Below, piece after piece: positions 22,552 through 30,814 of a stretch of 33,596 nt of DNA (positions are counted from its first letter, which is position 1; every line of letters begins with the position of its first letter). Made by a program: the position numbers and the translations under genes. The stretch lies in NCBI GenBank assembly GCA_022842885.1, contig JALHOR010000061.1, positions 1 through 33,596 on the forward strand, given 5' to 3'. The stretch is from Anaerolineae bacterium. Its GTDB lineage: Bacteria; Chloroflexota; Anaerolineae; Aggregatilineales; Phototrophicaceae. The notes under the pieces were generated by a model, which was given only the letters and a program-made list of their open reading frames with translations, was not told the DNA's origin and ran no database searches.

Positions 22552-22872
22552 TCACCCCACTTGGAGCGCCTGCTGCAAGCGTGCCGCCACTGATGGGCAG
22601 CCACAGACTTGCGGGTGACGCACCAAGCGTGCCGGGATGCCATCTCGGGCTTGTGCCATACATAGGCGGCACTGCCACGCGGCAGGGGCGTACCACTTCG
22701 CCATATTTTCTTTCTGGATGCTTTGGCATACTTTTAATGCTTTCGCCAGCGTAAATCGAATGTCCATATTGGGAAATTGCACCAACTGCACTAAGTGTTC
22801 GTGCTGTGCCTCTTGTTGTCTGCGGCGCATATATTCGTCGTTCAAGTCAAAATCTTTGCGTGTGAAGTTCAT
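22552..22872 (-). CDS. Hypothetical protein with paired cysteines
   Basis: 106 residues: a charged helical start (MNFTRKDFDLNDEYMRRRQQ), a helix with NMDIRFTLAKALKVCQSIQ, then WQCRLCMAQARDGIPARLVR and HPQVCGCPSVAARLQQAL. Cys-x2-Cys followed by Cys-x-Cys could bind zinc. No family recognised. AAGGAT before the ATG is a modest RBS, and a terminator follows 36 bp after the stop. It is upstream of, and separate from, the response regulator gene. Confidence 0.65.
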   Translation of the reverse strand: MNFTRKDFDLNDEYMRRRQQEAQHEHLVQLVQFPNMDIRFTLAKALKVCQSIQKENMAKWYAPAAWQCRLCMAQARDGIPARLVRHPQVCGCPSVAARLQQALQVG

Positions 22873-22923
22873 CGCTAATCCTTGCTACAAAACGTCGCTG
22901 AAAATGGTGTCTTTCAGGCTAGG

Positions 22924-24141
22924 CTAAAATCCCTCTGATTGATAGCGAATGCCGGGCAACGCAACTGCGTCTGGCGCAAGGGCGGCAGCAGCTTCAGCAT
23001 CGTCTTTGAGCGTTGCTAAGAAAAATGCCGTCACAAAATGGTCTACCAAATCATGAGCGCGATCCATATCCCATACCGGGTCGCTGCACCACCATTGATA
23101 CCCACCACTCCAGGGAATATCGGCGCATTTAGCCACGCTGAAGGTATGTCCGCCGCCCTGAAATTCCACCAATGCACGCGGTGTCACGGTCAGATTTTCC
23201 CAAACGGGATATTGAAAACCTGCCGCTGGCACTAACATATCATTACTGCCAATAATCATCATTGTTGGTACAGAAACCGCTTGCGCCCCTTGCCGAATCA
23301 CGCCAGCGGGACCCGGTACAATCGGCACAATGGCATCTACGCGGTCATCATGCCATGCGGGCCACAAATCCTCTGGGGTGGTTTCTAAACCGGCAAATTT
23401 TGCCATGTCCTCGATATGCGGTGGCAAAAAGACACAGCCCGGCGATTGGTTGGGAATTTCAGTGCAGAGTTCTTCAAATCCGTTCATGGATATTCTGGCA
23501 CCACCCGCCATAAATGTCGTATAACCACCGAAGGAAATACCGATCACACCAATCTGCTCTATATTTATCATGCCCGCCATTGTGCTATCTTCAGCCGTCA
23601 ATTCGGTAGCAGCATCCAATGTGCGCGTAATATCTATAGGGCGCAACACCATTGCCTGATACAGCAGTTCTATGTCTGAGCCGGATGTAACCGAATTGCC
23701 AAAATGGTCAATACCAATCACCACAAACCCATACGACGCCAATTGTTCCATGAGGTACGGCGCACTACTGCGCCAACTTGCATTCCCGTGCGAAAAAACA
23801 ATCAGCGGATACGGGGCATCCGACATATTCATAGCCGCATCGGCAAGCGCCCGTCCATAAACAGGCATTTCCGGCATTAACGGATACGTGATTTTTTCTT
23901 CTAAGCCCTCAGGATTCAGCGCCGGATACCACACCGTCGCCAACAACGGACGGTCAGACTCCGGTTCAATAACCCATTCGAGCGTACCAACAGGATGGGG
24001 ACCGCGAATCCCATAAGGAGGTGCATCCGGGCGAATCCCGGTGCGTTGAGGGGCGTCCTGCGCTGTCAGGGGTAACGAAAGCAGCAGTGAAAACAACAAC
24101 AGGAGACCGACGATAGGCGTAAACCGACGATACGTAATCAT
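22924..24141 (-). CDS. Secreted alpha/beta hydrolase (PAF-acetylhydrolase/dienelactone hydrolase-like)
   Basis: 405 residues with a Sec signal peptide (core at about 10-25, cleavage near TAQDA). The mature part has ATVWYPA, LIVFSHGNASWRSSAPYLMEQ (oxyanion strand with SHG), GFVVIGIDHFGNS, and the nucleophile elbow GISFGG (Ser203). IIGSNDMLVP (Asp301) and GGGHTFS (His332) complete the triad. This matches bacterial relatives of platelet-activating-factor acetylhydrolase and chlorophyllase-type esterases, so it is an exported esterase or lipase of unknown substrate. GGGAGAT before the ATG supports the start. Transcribed from 24141 towards 22924; 279 bp separate it from the DUF7282 gene's stop. 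Confidence 0.88.
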   Translation of the reverse strand: MITYRRFTPIVGLLLLFSLLLSLPLTAQDAPQRTGIRPDAPPYGIRGPHPVGTLEWVIEPESDRPLLATVWYPALNPEGLEEKITYPLMPEMPVYGRALADAAMNMSDAPYPLIVFSHGNASWRSSAPYLMEQLASYGFVVIGIDHFGNSVTSGSDIELLYQAMVLRPIDITRTLDAATELTAEDSTMAGMINIEQIGVIGISFGGYTTFMAGGARISMNGFEELCTEIPNQSPGCVFLPPHIEDMAKFAGLETTPEDLWPAWHDDRVDAIVPIVPGPAGVIRQGAQAVSVPTMMIIGSNDMLVPAAGFQYPVWENLTVTPRALVEFQGGGHTFSVAKCADIPWSGGYQWWCSDPVWDMDRAHDLVDHFVTAFFLATLKDDAEAAAALAPDAVALPGIRYQSEGF

Positions 24142-24348
24142 AGATCTATCTCCCAGTTTAAAATATATCGAGAATGCAAAAGGCGCTCTTTGCGGTTACA
24201 AAGAACGCCATGAGTTGCGATGTATGGATGCTAATCGGGAATTCCTGTAACAACAAACGCGAGCTTGCCCCAATAAGCTCTATCTATAGTAATTGTAATG
24301 AATAATTTCATCTAAATATAGTGATAAATGTCACATTTAAGATGAAGA

Positions 24349-24383
24349 ACGCAAAAACCGGAGGCGTGCTGCCCCCGGTTTTT
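24349..24383 (-). terminator. Rho-independent terminator after the DUF7282 gene
   Basis: Reverse strand: AAAAACCGG, a GC-rich inner hairpin, CCGGTTTTTGCG. This is the intact version of the hairpin also found at 22487-22516. Confidence 0.8.
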
Positions 24384-24420
24384 GTTACAGATGTTATTTA
24401 TTTAGTTGGGATTGTTCCCG

Positions 24421-25800
24421 TTATTCCGCCATAGTGGGGGTCAACGGACCGAAGACTGGGGTACCACCCACTGCAACAGGGGTATCCGCGCCTTCAACTT
24501 CGCCAAATTCATACGTTCCCAAAACACCATCATCTTTGTGCAGCATCGGGAAGACCGTTTCGGTCATGCCTTCGGCGCTGAGTTCGACAACAACATTGTG
24601 GGTCAGACCACGTACCAACGGCGTGAAGCCCAGAACTGGACCCGGAGCGCCACCATTATCGGCATGAATGACCAAGAAACCGGGGACATCAATCAATGCT
24701 GAATTGACGGTCAAGGTTGTGCCGGACAACGTGCCAGTGTAATCAATGGCGGGGGCAGCACTAATGGCATAGAACAATGGTGAACCAGCGGCAGTGGCTT
24801 GGGGTGTATCCGCGCCTTCAACTTCGCCAAATTCATACGTGCCAGCGACACCATCATCTTTGTGCAGCATCGGGAACAAAACAGGGGTCACACCAGCGGG
24901 GTCAACCGTGACTTCGATATTGGCATTCGTGCCATCCACAACAGGCGCGAAACCAATGACCGGACCCGGTGCGCCAGCATTATCGGCATGGATGACCAAG
25001 AAACCCGGACCATCGCTCACGACCGATTCGGCTTTGACAGTATCAGTCACAATTTGGTCATGCACGCGCATTGAGACACCCGCCACATAAATCGAAGCAG
25101 TGGCAACGACACCATTCACGACCACAGGACCATCAGCACCTTCAACGGTACCAAATTCATAAGTGCCAACCGCACCGGTATCCACATGCAGCATGGGCCA
25201 CAGGAATTCGGTGATTTCGCCTTCAACCGGCACCATCAAATCGGTGGTTGTACCCGCTTTGACTGCGGCAGTCCCGATAACGGGACCAAAAGAGGTCGCA
25301 TCGCCCTGATGAATGACCACGAAACCATCGGCAGCCGTCGTGACCGATTTAATCATGACCATGTTATCTTTGACCATTTGGTCATAAGCACGCAGCACTT
25401 CGACTTTGAAAGCCGGATTCGTATCGGGATTGGGGACAGGGGCATCAGCACCATCTACGGTGCCAAATTCATAAACGCCTACTTCGTTATCGTCCACATG
25501 CAGCATGGCGAATAATTCGCTGGTTGCCATGGTGGCATCAATGCTAATTTGGACGTTCTTGCTCGTGCCTTGGTTCACCCAACGGAAACCAATGCCGGGA
25601 CCTACATTGCCACCATTGCTCTGATGAATGACAATGAACCCAGGTCCTTCACTGTAGACTTCATCAATGACGACCATGCCATTAAGCGAGGCTTGGTCAC
25701 TGACTTTGACTGCCGGTGCCATCATATCTTGTGCCATGAGGGTTGTCCCCAGGGCGAGCAGCAGCAGCGCCAACAGCACAATTCGATTCAATTTAACCAT
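24421..25800 (-). CDS. Secreted four-repeat DUF7282 protein
   Basis: Started at 25800 (MVKLNRIVLLALLLLALGTT) because AAGGAG lies just before and a signal peptide follows. The open frame upstream adds 17 residues without support. The 459-residue product has four tandem units of about 90 residues (about 33-122, 138-226, 247-333, 350-445). Each has the pattern S-D-G-P-G-F-x-V-I-H, a G-x-V/I-G-P-x-I/L-G-F strand, a strand with V-x-V, F-x-M-L-H-x-D-x-G, and Y-E-F-G-x-V-x-G-A-D. This is DUF7282, an extracellular beta-sandwich repeat of unknown binding partner. The two C-terminal units are the most alike, suggesting recent duplication. A terminator follows. Confidence 0.85.
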   Translation of the reverse strand: MVKLNRIVLLALLLLALGTTLMAQDMMAPAVKVSDQASLNGMVVIDEVYSEGPGFIVIHQSNGGNVGPGIGFRWVNQGTSKNVQISIDATMATSELFAMLHVDDNEVGVYEFGTVDGADAPVPNPDTNPAFKVEVLRAYDQMVKDNMVMIKSVTTAADGFVVIHQGDATSFGPVIGTAAVKAGTTTDLMVPVEGEITEFLWPMLHVDTGAVGTYEFGTVEGADGPVVVNGVVATASIYVAGVSMRVHDQIVTDTVKAESVVSDGPGFLVIHADNAGAPGPVIGFAPVVDGTNANIEVTVDPAGVTPVLFPMLHKDDGVAGTYEFGEVEGADTPQATAAGSPLFYAISAAPAIDYTGTLSGTTLTVNSALIDVPGFLVIHADNGGAPGPVLGFTPLVRGLTHNVVVELSAEGMTETVFPMLHKDDGVLGTYEFGEVEGADTPVAVGGTPVFGPLTPTMAE

Positions 25801-25948
25801 TTTGTGAAACTCCTTGTTTGAATAGAGCAAAAAATGAGACTTCAAATTCATTTGCTACATCCCTATCGGTATTGCAGGCTATTTGGATTTCTTAACCCGG
25901 AAATTTTAATCTGTTCTTAATCTTTAAGAGGCAGCATAGAATGAATCT

Positions 25949-25974
25949 AAAAAGGGCGGTCAATATTGCCGCCC
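25949..25974 (-). terminator. Terminator after the ferritin-like gene
   Basis: Reverse strand: GGGCGG, loop CAATATTGA, CCGCCC, then TTTTT. A longer imperfect hairpin (GGGGTGTC...GACACACCCC, about 25986-26035) lies between it and the ferritin-like gene's stop. The rest of the 25801-26062 gap shows no gene. Confidence 0.8.
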
Positions 25975-26062
25975 AAGAACACTGAGGGGGTGTCAGATGA
26001 GGGGAGTTCCACCAACACCTATCTCGACACACCCCGTTTTTATTCAATTGTGAGCGACTAAC

Positions 26063-26794
26063 TTACATATCCATCGCGGCATAGGCAATCACACTGGTGT
26101 CATAGCCCAGTTCTTCAGCTTCAGCGCGGATAGTCATCACATCATCGGCAGTCGGCGGGGCAATCGGGCCCACAAAGCCTTCACCAGAGCCATCTAGGAA
26201 TGCCTGCAAGACCGGCACTGCCCCAGACACATTATCAAATTGATACTGGGCATAAGAAATATTATTCGCCAAGCGCGAACCAATCTGACGCACGAGAGCG
26301 CGGTGTTCAGCTTCCACAGCGGCAATCTGCGCGGTGGTCACAGCGAAAGCCGCCGAATCCGGTGATGACGCAAAAATGCGGGTTGCGGCTAAATAAGCGG
26401 CAACAAAGGTGGTTTCGGCAACTTCAGTGGTGGCAGAGAACAATTCCAAATCGCTGAACAGGGTTTCCGGCACATAAAATTCGGTGACGACTGGTACAGC
26501 GCCTAGGCTTTGCAGCAGTTCAAGGTGGTCTTGTTCTGCCAAGAAACCCGCCTTCATATATGCCAACTGCGGGCCCGTCAGCCCCAAGGCATCGGCATTG
26601 TTGATGGCTGCCAGATAATGCGTGGTGGCGAACAGTTCAGCAGTGGACGCCAGATTGATGATGGTTTCGACAGAATCATTTTCCATATCCTGCCCCAAAA
26701 CCCGGCTAAATCCAAATGCCGCGTTAAAAATTCCGGCAGCGCCCAGTACAGCGCCACCTTTCAACATTGCACGACGCGAAAGTTTAGTGGACAT
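26063..26794 (-). CDS. Tat-exported ferritin-like domain protein (Ferritin_2)
   Basis: The start at 26794 (MSTKLSRRAMLKGGAVLGAA) follows a good RBS (AGGAGCG). It places a twin-arginine signal (SRRAMLKGG) at the very N-terminus with a hydrophobic core to about residue 30, so a folded protein is exported. The 243 residues carry two pairs of long helices with TAELFATTHYLAAI, MKAGFLAEQDHLELL, VAETTFVAAYLAATRIF and IAAVEAEHRALVRQIG. These have the Glu and Glu-x-x-His spacing of Ferritin_2 (desiccation-related/dessication-type) proteins, which may bind a di-iron centre. Likely role: iron or peroxide handling outside the membrane. Divergent from the sigma factor gene. Confidence 0.85.
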   Translation of the reverse strand: MSTKLSRRAMLKGGAVLGAAGIFNAAFGFSRVLGQDMENDSVETIINLASTAELFATTHYLAAINNADALGLTGPQLAYMKAGFLAEQDHLELLQSLGAVPVVTEFYVPETLFSDLELFSATTEVAETTFVAAYLAATRIFASSPDSAAFAVTTAQIAAVEAEHRALVRQIGSRLANNISYAQYQFDNVSGAVPVLQAFLDGSGEGFVGPIAPPTADDVMTIRAEAEELGYDTSVIAYAAMDM

Positions 26795-26985
26795 TACGAA
26801 TCGCTCCTGATTAAAAAACTGATAAAATTTGCTGATTACGCGCAATCTGTAAAGCCTATCGGAAGCGTTAGGATTATTAGATTGCGACAAAACAATTTAC
26901 TCATCCGGCTCTCATAATTAGAGCCAGTCATGGCAAAAATGTGTTACACTCAATCCAAATTGGGATGACTGGGGCAAATTTCAGA

Positions 26986-27549
26986 ATGGACGATGCCTTG
27001 TCCACCGATAGAGAGTTGATGCAGCGCGTCCTGCGACGCGAACAATCTGCCCTCGGCGATTTATATCAACAATATGGCAGTGCCATCTATAGTATGGCGC
27101 TGCGGGTACTGCGCGATAGCCGTGAGGCTGAGGAAATTACGCAGGACGTGTTTTTGCGCGTGTGGAACGCGCCGGAAAAATGGGACGAAACCAAAGGACG
27201 CCTGATTAGCTGGCTGCTGACGGTGACGCGCTATGCCGCCATTGACCGCCTGCGGGCAGAGAATCGCCGGGCTTTGGATGTCGAATTACAAGAAGAAACC
27301 GAATTAGCGGGCGAAACCAGCGAATTTAATACGCCAGAATGGCAGAACGGGCAGATTGTCCGGCGGCTGTTGACGCAATTACCCCCCGAACAAGCACAGG
27401 TAATTGAACTGGCATTTTTTGGTGGGCTAACCCACCGCGAATTGGCAGACCGCTTAAATTTGCCGATTGGCACCGTCAAAACACGGGTACGGCTGGGCTT
27501 GCAAAAATTGCGCCAGTTATGGTTGGAGGCAACCCGTGAATCGTTATAA
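26986..27549 (+). CDS. ECF RNA polymerase sigma factor (SigK/RpoE type)
   Basis: I take the ATG at 26986 (MDDALSTDRE); a GTG at 26941 and an ATG at 26965 in the same frame are alternatives. The product is 187 residues. Region 2 is seen as ALGDLYQQYGSAIYSMALRVL, EAEEITQDVFLRVW and WDETKGRLISWLLTVTRYAAIDRLR. Region 4 is seen as LPPEQAQVIELAFFGGLTHRELADR and LNLPIGTVKTRVRLGLQKLR, the DNA-binding helix-turn-helix. It directs polymerase to stress promoters. The RskA-type anti-sigma factor follows 110 bp later, which is the classic arrangement. It diverges from the ferritin-like gene across 190 bp. Confidence 0.93.
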   Translation: MDDALSTDRELMQRVLRREQSALGDLYQQYGSAIYSMALRVLRDSREAEEITQDVFLRVWNAPEKWDETKGRLISWLLTVTRYAAIDRLRAENRRALDVELQEETELAGETSEFNTPEWQNGQIVRRLLTQLPPEQAQVIELAFFGGLTHRELADRLNLPIGTVKTRVRLGLQKLRQLWLEATRESL

Positions 27550-27659
27550 CGGTTTGTACATATATGTCAACAAGAGCAATGTTTTTTTAATACCCCGTGC
27601 TTTTCATAAATCCAAAAAAGGTGGTTTTATCGTTATAGTAGGTAACAACGCTGAAAGAT

Positions 27660-28475
27660 ATGGCAATGATGAACCCTGATTTTCGTCCGGCAGCGAACTG
27701 CGATGAACTCTTAGAGTTACTCCCAGCGTATGCGGCTGGATTGGTGGATGCTGAAGAACGGGCGCTATTTGAAGCCGGTTTACAAGACTGCCCGGAACTG
27801 ATGCCTGAACTTCAAGAATATGCGGATTTTAGTGATGCGCTGCTGTTCAGTATGCCGCCGATGTCTGCACCATCCCACATTCTGGATAATCTGATGCAAT
27901 TGACCGCGCCAACGGCTGCTACCGCTACGCTGTCCATTGATGAACCACTGCCCGCCCCGGTCACGCCTGTCGCGCCGGTTGCGGTTCGCCAAAATCCCAT
28001 CATGGCTTTCTTTAAACCCACACTGCAATTGCGTCCGGCGTTGGTGGCGGCAATATTGGCGTTATTGGTAATGAGCAATGTCTATTGGGTTTATCAAGTC
28101 CAACAAACGCAACCAGCTACTTCGGGTTCGCCCTTGGTCAACTTTGCGCCCTTTAATGAGAATGCCAATCGGGTCAGTTTTGATGCAGGCACGATTATGT
28201 GGTCGCGCAGCAATGCCGCCGAAACATGGATTGCCGTCTTTTCGGTCGAAGCATTAGAGCCGCTGCCGAATGGGGCATATCAACTGTGGCTGGTGCGCCA
28301 AGATGAAGCGCCTATCAGCGCCGGGGTTTTTAATGCCGATGACAGCGGTGCCGGCACACTCATCTTTGAAATCAGCGAACCCATTGGTAGTTTTGACCGC
28401 CTCGGCGTGACAATCGAACCAGCGGGGGGCAGCCCTGCCCCCACCGGACGCGCCGTATTCAGCGGGGAATTATAA
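27660..28475 (+). CDS. Membrane anti-sigma factor (RskA family)
   Basis: 271 residues. The N-terminal cytoplasmic part CDELLELLPAYAAGLVDAEE and the FEAGLQDCPELMPELQEYADF helices bind the sigma factor. The classical zinc-binding H-x3-C-x2-C is replaced by a simple Cys14/Cys44 pair. One transmembrane helix lies at about 127-145 (LVAAILALLVMSNVYWVY). The extracytoplasmic RskA domain has TWIAVFSVEALEPLPNGAYQ, LWLV, and SFDRLGVTIEPAGGSPAPTG. It holds the upstream ECF sigma factor inactive until proteolysis. The 110-bp gap before it contains no ORF, so both may still be one transcript. A second promoter there cannot be excluded. Confidence 0.9.
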   Translation: MAMMNPDFRPAANCDELLELLPAYAAGLVDAEERALFEAGLQDCPELMPELQEYADFSDALLFSMPPMSAPSHILDNLMQLTAPTAATATLSIDEPLPAPVTPVAPVAVRQNPIMAFFKPTLQLRPALVAAILALLVMSNVYWVYQVQQTQPATSGSPLVNFAPFNENANRVSFDAGTIMWSRSNAAETWIAVFSVEALEPLPNGAYQLWLVRQDEAPISAGVFNADDSGAGTLIFEISEPIGSFDRLGVTIEPAGGSPAPTGRAVFSGEL

Positions 28476-28540
28476 AAAGTGCTGAGTGCAAAGTGCGCTC
28501 TGCTGCCAGAAACTTATGCAGATTAAAAATTAAATTGGGT

Positions 28541-28575
28541 GATTGTAGGGGCGGGGCTATGTCCCCGCCCATTCT
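28541..28575. repeat. GC-rich palindromic repeat
   Basis: GGGCGGGG (28549-28556) pairs perfectly with CCCCGCCC (28563-28570), six-base loop CTATGT, preceded by GATTGTAGGG. It shares the gtaggg boundary with the larger repeat family but has GC-only arms. It lies in the 307-bp gap 28476-28782, which also holds copy 3 and, at 28690-28745, AGCTGA/GCTAACAGC/GCTAATCGCT short repeats. No gene is seen there. Confidence 0.65.
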
Positions 28576-28586
28576 ACTAAGTAAAA

Positions 28587-28684
28587 AGTTCGCTCAAGTC
28601 AAAACAAGTGATTTCCGTAGGGTCGAGGCATGCCTCGACCTTGCAATGACACATTTTTCACGCATCTAAACTTGAGCAAAGTTA
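28587..28684. repeat. MITE-like palindromic repeat, copy 3
   Basis: Centre GGTCGAGGCATGCCTCGACC (28621-28640), perfect. The ends carry the clearest terminal inverted repeat of the three: GCTCAAGT-N8-GTGA on the left and its reverse complement TCAC-N8-ACTTGAGC on the right, with the same spacer length on both sides. Confidence 0.82.
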
Positions 28685-28782
28685 AAAATTAAAACTGATA
28701 GCTGACCGCTGATGGCTAACAGCCAAACGCTAATCGCTAAAAGTTCAAAATATTTACATCTCACATCAGGGGGAAAATCCGC

Positions 28783-29463
28783 ATGTCACCAAGTACCATC
28801 GTTCTCGCCATTTATATCATTGTTTTAGCACCTGCTATGCTGCTTGGCTTTGGCTTTGCGCGGCGCAAAATGTTTGTTCCCGCCCATAAATTTGTCATGA
28901 CGGGCATCACGCTTGCCAATTGGGTCTTGATTGGCGGGCTGATGATTGGGTCGTATGCCCAAGGCGTAGCCCCTTTTATTCCACAAGAGTTAAATGAAAT
29001 TAGCAAGTTGCTCCCCACGATTCACTTGATTACCGGCGGCATCGCGCAGCTTTTGGCGACCTATTTGGTGATTTTGATGTGGACAGAGCGCACCGCGTTA
29101 GAAAAATTAGTGCCATTTCGCATCAAGAAAATTAAAACCCCCATGCGGCTGACGCTGGCACTGTGGCTGACGACGATTGTTCTGGGCGTGGGCATTTATT
29201 TTGTGTGGAATCCGGGTGGTATAGCGGGTGATACTGGCACACCAGTTAGCACAGAAGAAGCCCCGGAAAGCACCGAAGCCGCGCCGGAAGGCACCGATGC
29301 TGCCCCCGAAAGTACCGAAGCGCCGGAAACCAGCACAACGGAAGAAGCCGCATCCAGTGGCGCTGACCCATATGGTGCTGCCGCCCCCGCTAGCACCGAA
29401 GCTGCTGAACCCGCCGCCACAGAAGCCGTTGAACCGGAAAGCACCGAAGAATCCGGCAGTTAA
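28783..29463 (+). CDS. DUF420-like membrane protein with Glu/Thr/Ala/Pro tail
   Basis: 226 residues. The first 145 hold four transmembrane helices (about 5-24, 39-58, 77-99, 122-142) with conserved histidines in PAHKFVMTG and LPTIHLITG. This is the arrangement of DUF420 (YozB/CtaM-like) proteins, which are linked to heme-copper oxidase assembly or heme binding. The last 75 residues are an unusual low-complexity acidic tail built of repeats such as APESTEAAPEGTDAAPEST, probably outside the membrane and possibly glycosylated. An AGGGGGA RBS supports the start. No cytochrome oxidase genes are adjacent. Confidence 0.8.
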   Translation: MSPSTIVLAIYIIVLAPAMLLGFGFARRKMFVPAHKFVMTGITLANWVLIGGLMIGSYAQGVAPFIPQELNEISKLLPTIHLITGGIAQLLATYLVILMWTERTALEKLVPFRIKKIKTPMRLTLALWLTTIVLGVGIYFVWNPGGIAGDTGTPVSTEEAPESTEAAPEGTDAAPESTEAPETSTTEEAASSGADPYGAAAPASTEAAEPAATEAVEPESTEESGS

Positions 29464-29713
29464 TTCAGCACAAATATCATGGGTGATTCGTCGAGTCGCC
29501 CATTTTCCCAATAGACAACAACACAACCTCATCCTTCCTACAATTTGCCGCTATCGTTGCGGTTTTTGGGTGATATGGCAGGCACGAATGCGGTCGTGTT
29601 TGTGTCCTGAAACTGTTGGGGATTCGTTTAAAACCCTTGTAAACGCCGTGCTTTCCAACGTTTTGTGTTACAATAATCCTCAGAACTTATATTTCAGTTA
29701 TTGAGACAACGCC

Positions 29714-30625
29714 GTGAGTGACGAGTTCAAGCCAGATATCTGGCGTCTACAATCACAATATGATATTCAAGGACTCATCCGGGCATTACAAGCGGGTGAG
29801 CCAGGGACGCGCAAACGCGCTGCGGCGGCACTACGGGCAATTGGGGCCCGCGAAGCTATTCCGGCATTACGATTAGCTTTGATGAATGAACCCGACCCCG
29901 CAACTCGTGCGAGTATTGCCTCTGCATTAGAGACGTTAATGGATACGGGGGAACATGAAAACGTGGACACTTCGCTTATGCCAGAAGACGGTGAATTGGT
30001 TGAACGCCTCATCCAACAATTGCACGATAAAGACCCGCAACTGGTGATTGAAGCTGCCCGCCAATTGGGGGATTTGCAGAATAAATTAGCAGTGGAACCG
30101 TTAGTTGTTTTGTTCCGCGATGCCCGTGTTTCCATCCAAGTGCGTTTGGCAGCAGCAGAAGCCCTGCTCAAGCTAGAAGGCGCACCGGTTGAAGCCACTC
30201 TTTTAGCCAACCTGCGTAATCCAGAATGGACGATTCGCCGCAAAGCCGCCGCCATTTTGGGGCAGCTAAAAGCCGAATGGGCAGTCATGCCTTTAGCAAA
30301 GGCACTGCGCGACCCACATCCAATTGTACGGCGCACGGCGCGGGCAGCCCTCAAACATATTGGTACAGTGGAAGCCCGGCGTATTCTGGCGCAAACGGTT
30401 GAAAATGCACCCAATCAGCCGGGGCAACCGGGTGGGGCAGCACCGGGCGGCTTGCTAAAACGCGCTGAAAAAGCGCAGCAGGCACAAGAGCAACCACCAC
30501 AGCCACCCAAAAAACGCCCGGCACCCGGCGATGCTCATCTGCATCTAAGACCGACGCAACCGCTTGACCCCGATGTGCTAAAACGGGTGGAAGAACAGCA
30601 GCGCAAGAAAAAAGAAAACGAATAG
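29714..30625 (+). CDS. HEAT-repeat protein
   Basis: 303 residues from GTG. At least five HEAT/PBS-lyase-type repeats of about 31 residues fill residues 15-225: IQGLIRALQAGEPGTRKRAA, AIPALRLALMNEPDPATRAS, LIQQLHDKDPQLVIEAARQL, AVEPLVVLFRDARVSIQVRL, WAVMPLAKALRDPHPIVRRT. They form a curved protein-binding scaffold. The last 75 residues are disordered, with Pro/Gln/Lys stretches and a basic end (EEQQRKKKENE). No enzyme motif. The GTG start lacks a strong RBS. The 250-bp gap before it (29464-29713) shows no gene. Confidence 0.85.
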   Translation: MSDEFKPDIWRLQSQYDIQGLIRALQAGEPGTRKRAAAALRAIGAREAIPALRLALMNEPDPATRASIASALETLMDTGEHENVDTSLMPEDGELVERLIQQLHDKDPQLVIEAARQLGDLQNKLAVEPLVVLFRDARVSIQVRLAAAEALLKLEGAPVEATLLANLRNPEWTIRRKAAAILGQLKAEWAVMPLAKALRDPHPIVRRTARAALKHIGTVEARRILAQTVENAPNQPGQPGGAAPGGLLKRAEKAQQAQEQPPQPPKKRPAPGDAHLHLRPTQPLDPDVLKRVEEQQRKKKENE

Positions 30626-30653
30626 ACGTTATTTCAAAATTCAGATTTTTCTA

Positions 30654-30677
30654 AGGGACACAAGCGAATGTGTCCCT
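30654..30677. repeat. Palindromic hairpin, decayed member of the repeat family
   Basis: AGGGACAC and GTGTCCCT form an 8-bp stem around AAGCGAAT. The left flank TTTCAAAATTCAGATTTTTC resembles that of copies 1-3, and the arms equal those of copy 1, while the GGCATGCC core is lost. It lies 28 bp after the HEAT gene and could also act as a transcript end, though no T tract follows. Confidence 0.55.
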
Positions 30678-30814
30678 CTATCTCCTTGTTTAAGATTTGC
30701 TCCAAGCGTCTGATATGTCATTGGTAATTTGCAATTTATTTTTCACCACAGAATTGTCCATGAAAGAATACACCACGAGCAATGAAAATAGATCATTGAC
30801 CCATAGATAAACAA

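Noticed and set aside
24421..25821. Forward-strand frames opposite the DUF7282 gene
   Set aside because: Several long open frames exist only because of the repeat's base composition; none has an RBS or a recognisable family.
28549..28683. CRISPR array
   Set aside because: The repeats here are palindromes of different sequence with unequal spacing and no regular spacers.
29228..29704. Lys/Pro-rich + strand frame overlapping the end of the DUF420-like gene
   Set aside because: It is the frame-shifted reading of the Glu/Thr/Ala/Pro repeat tail; start and RBS are missing.
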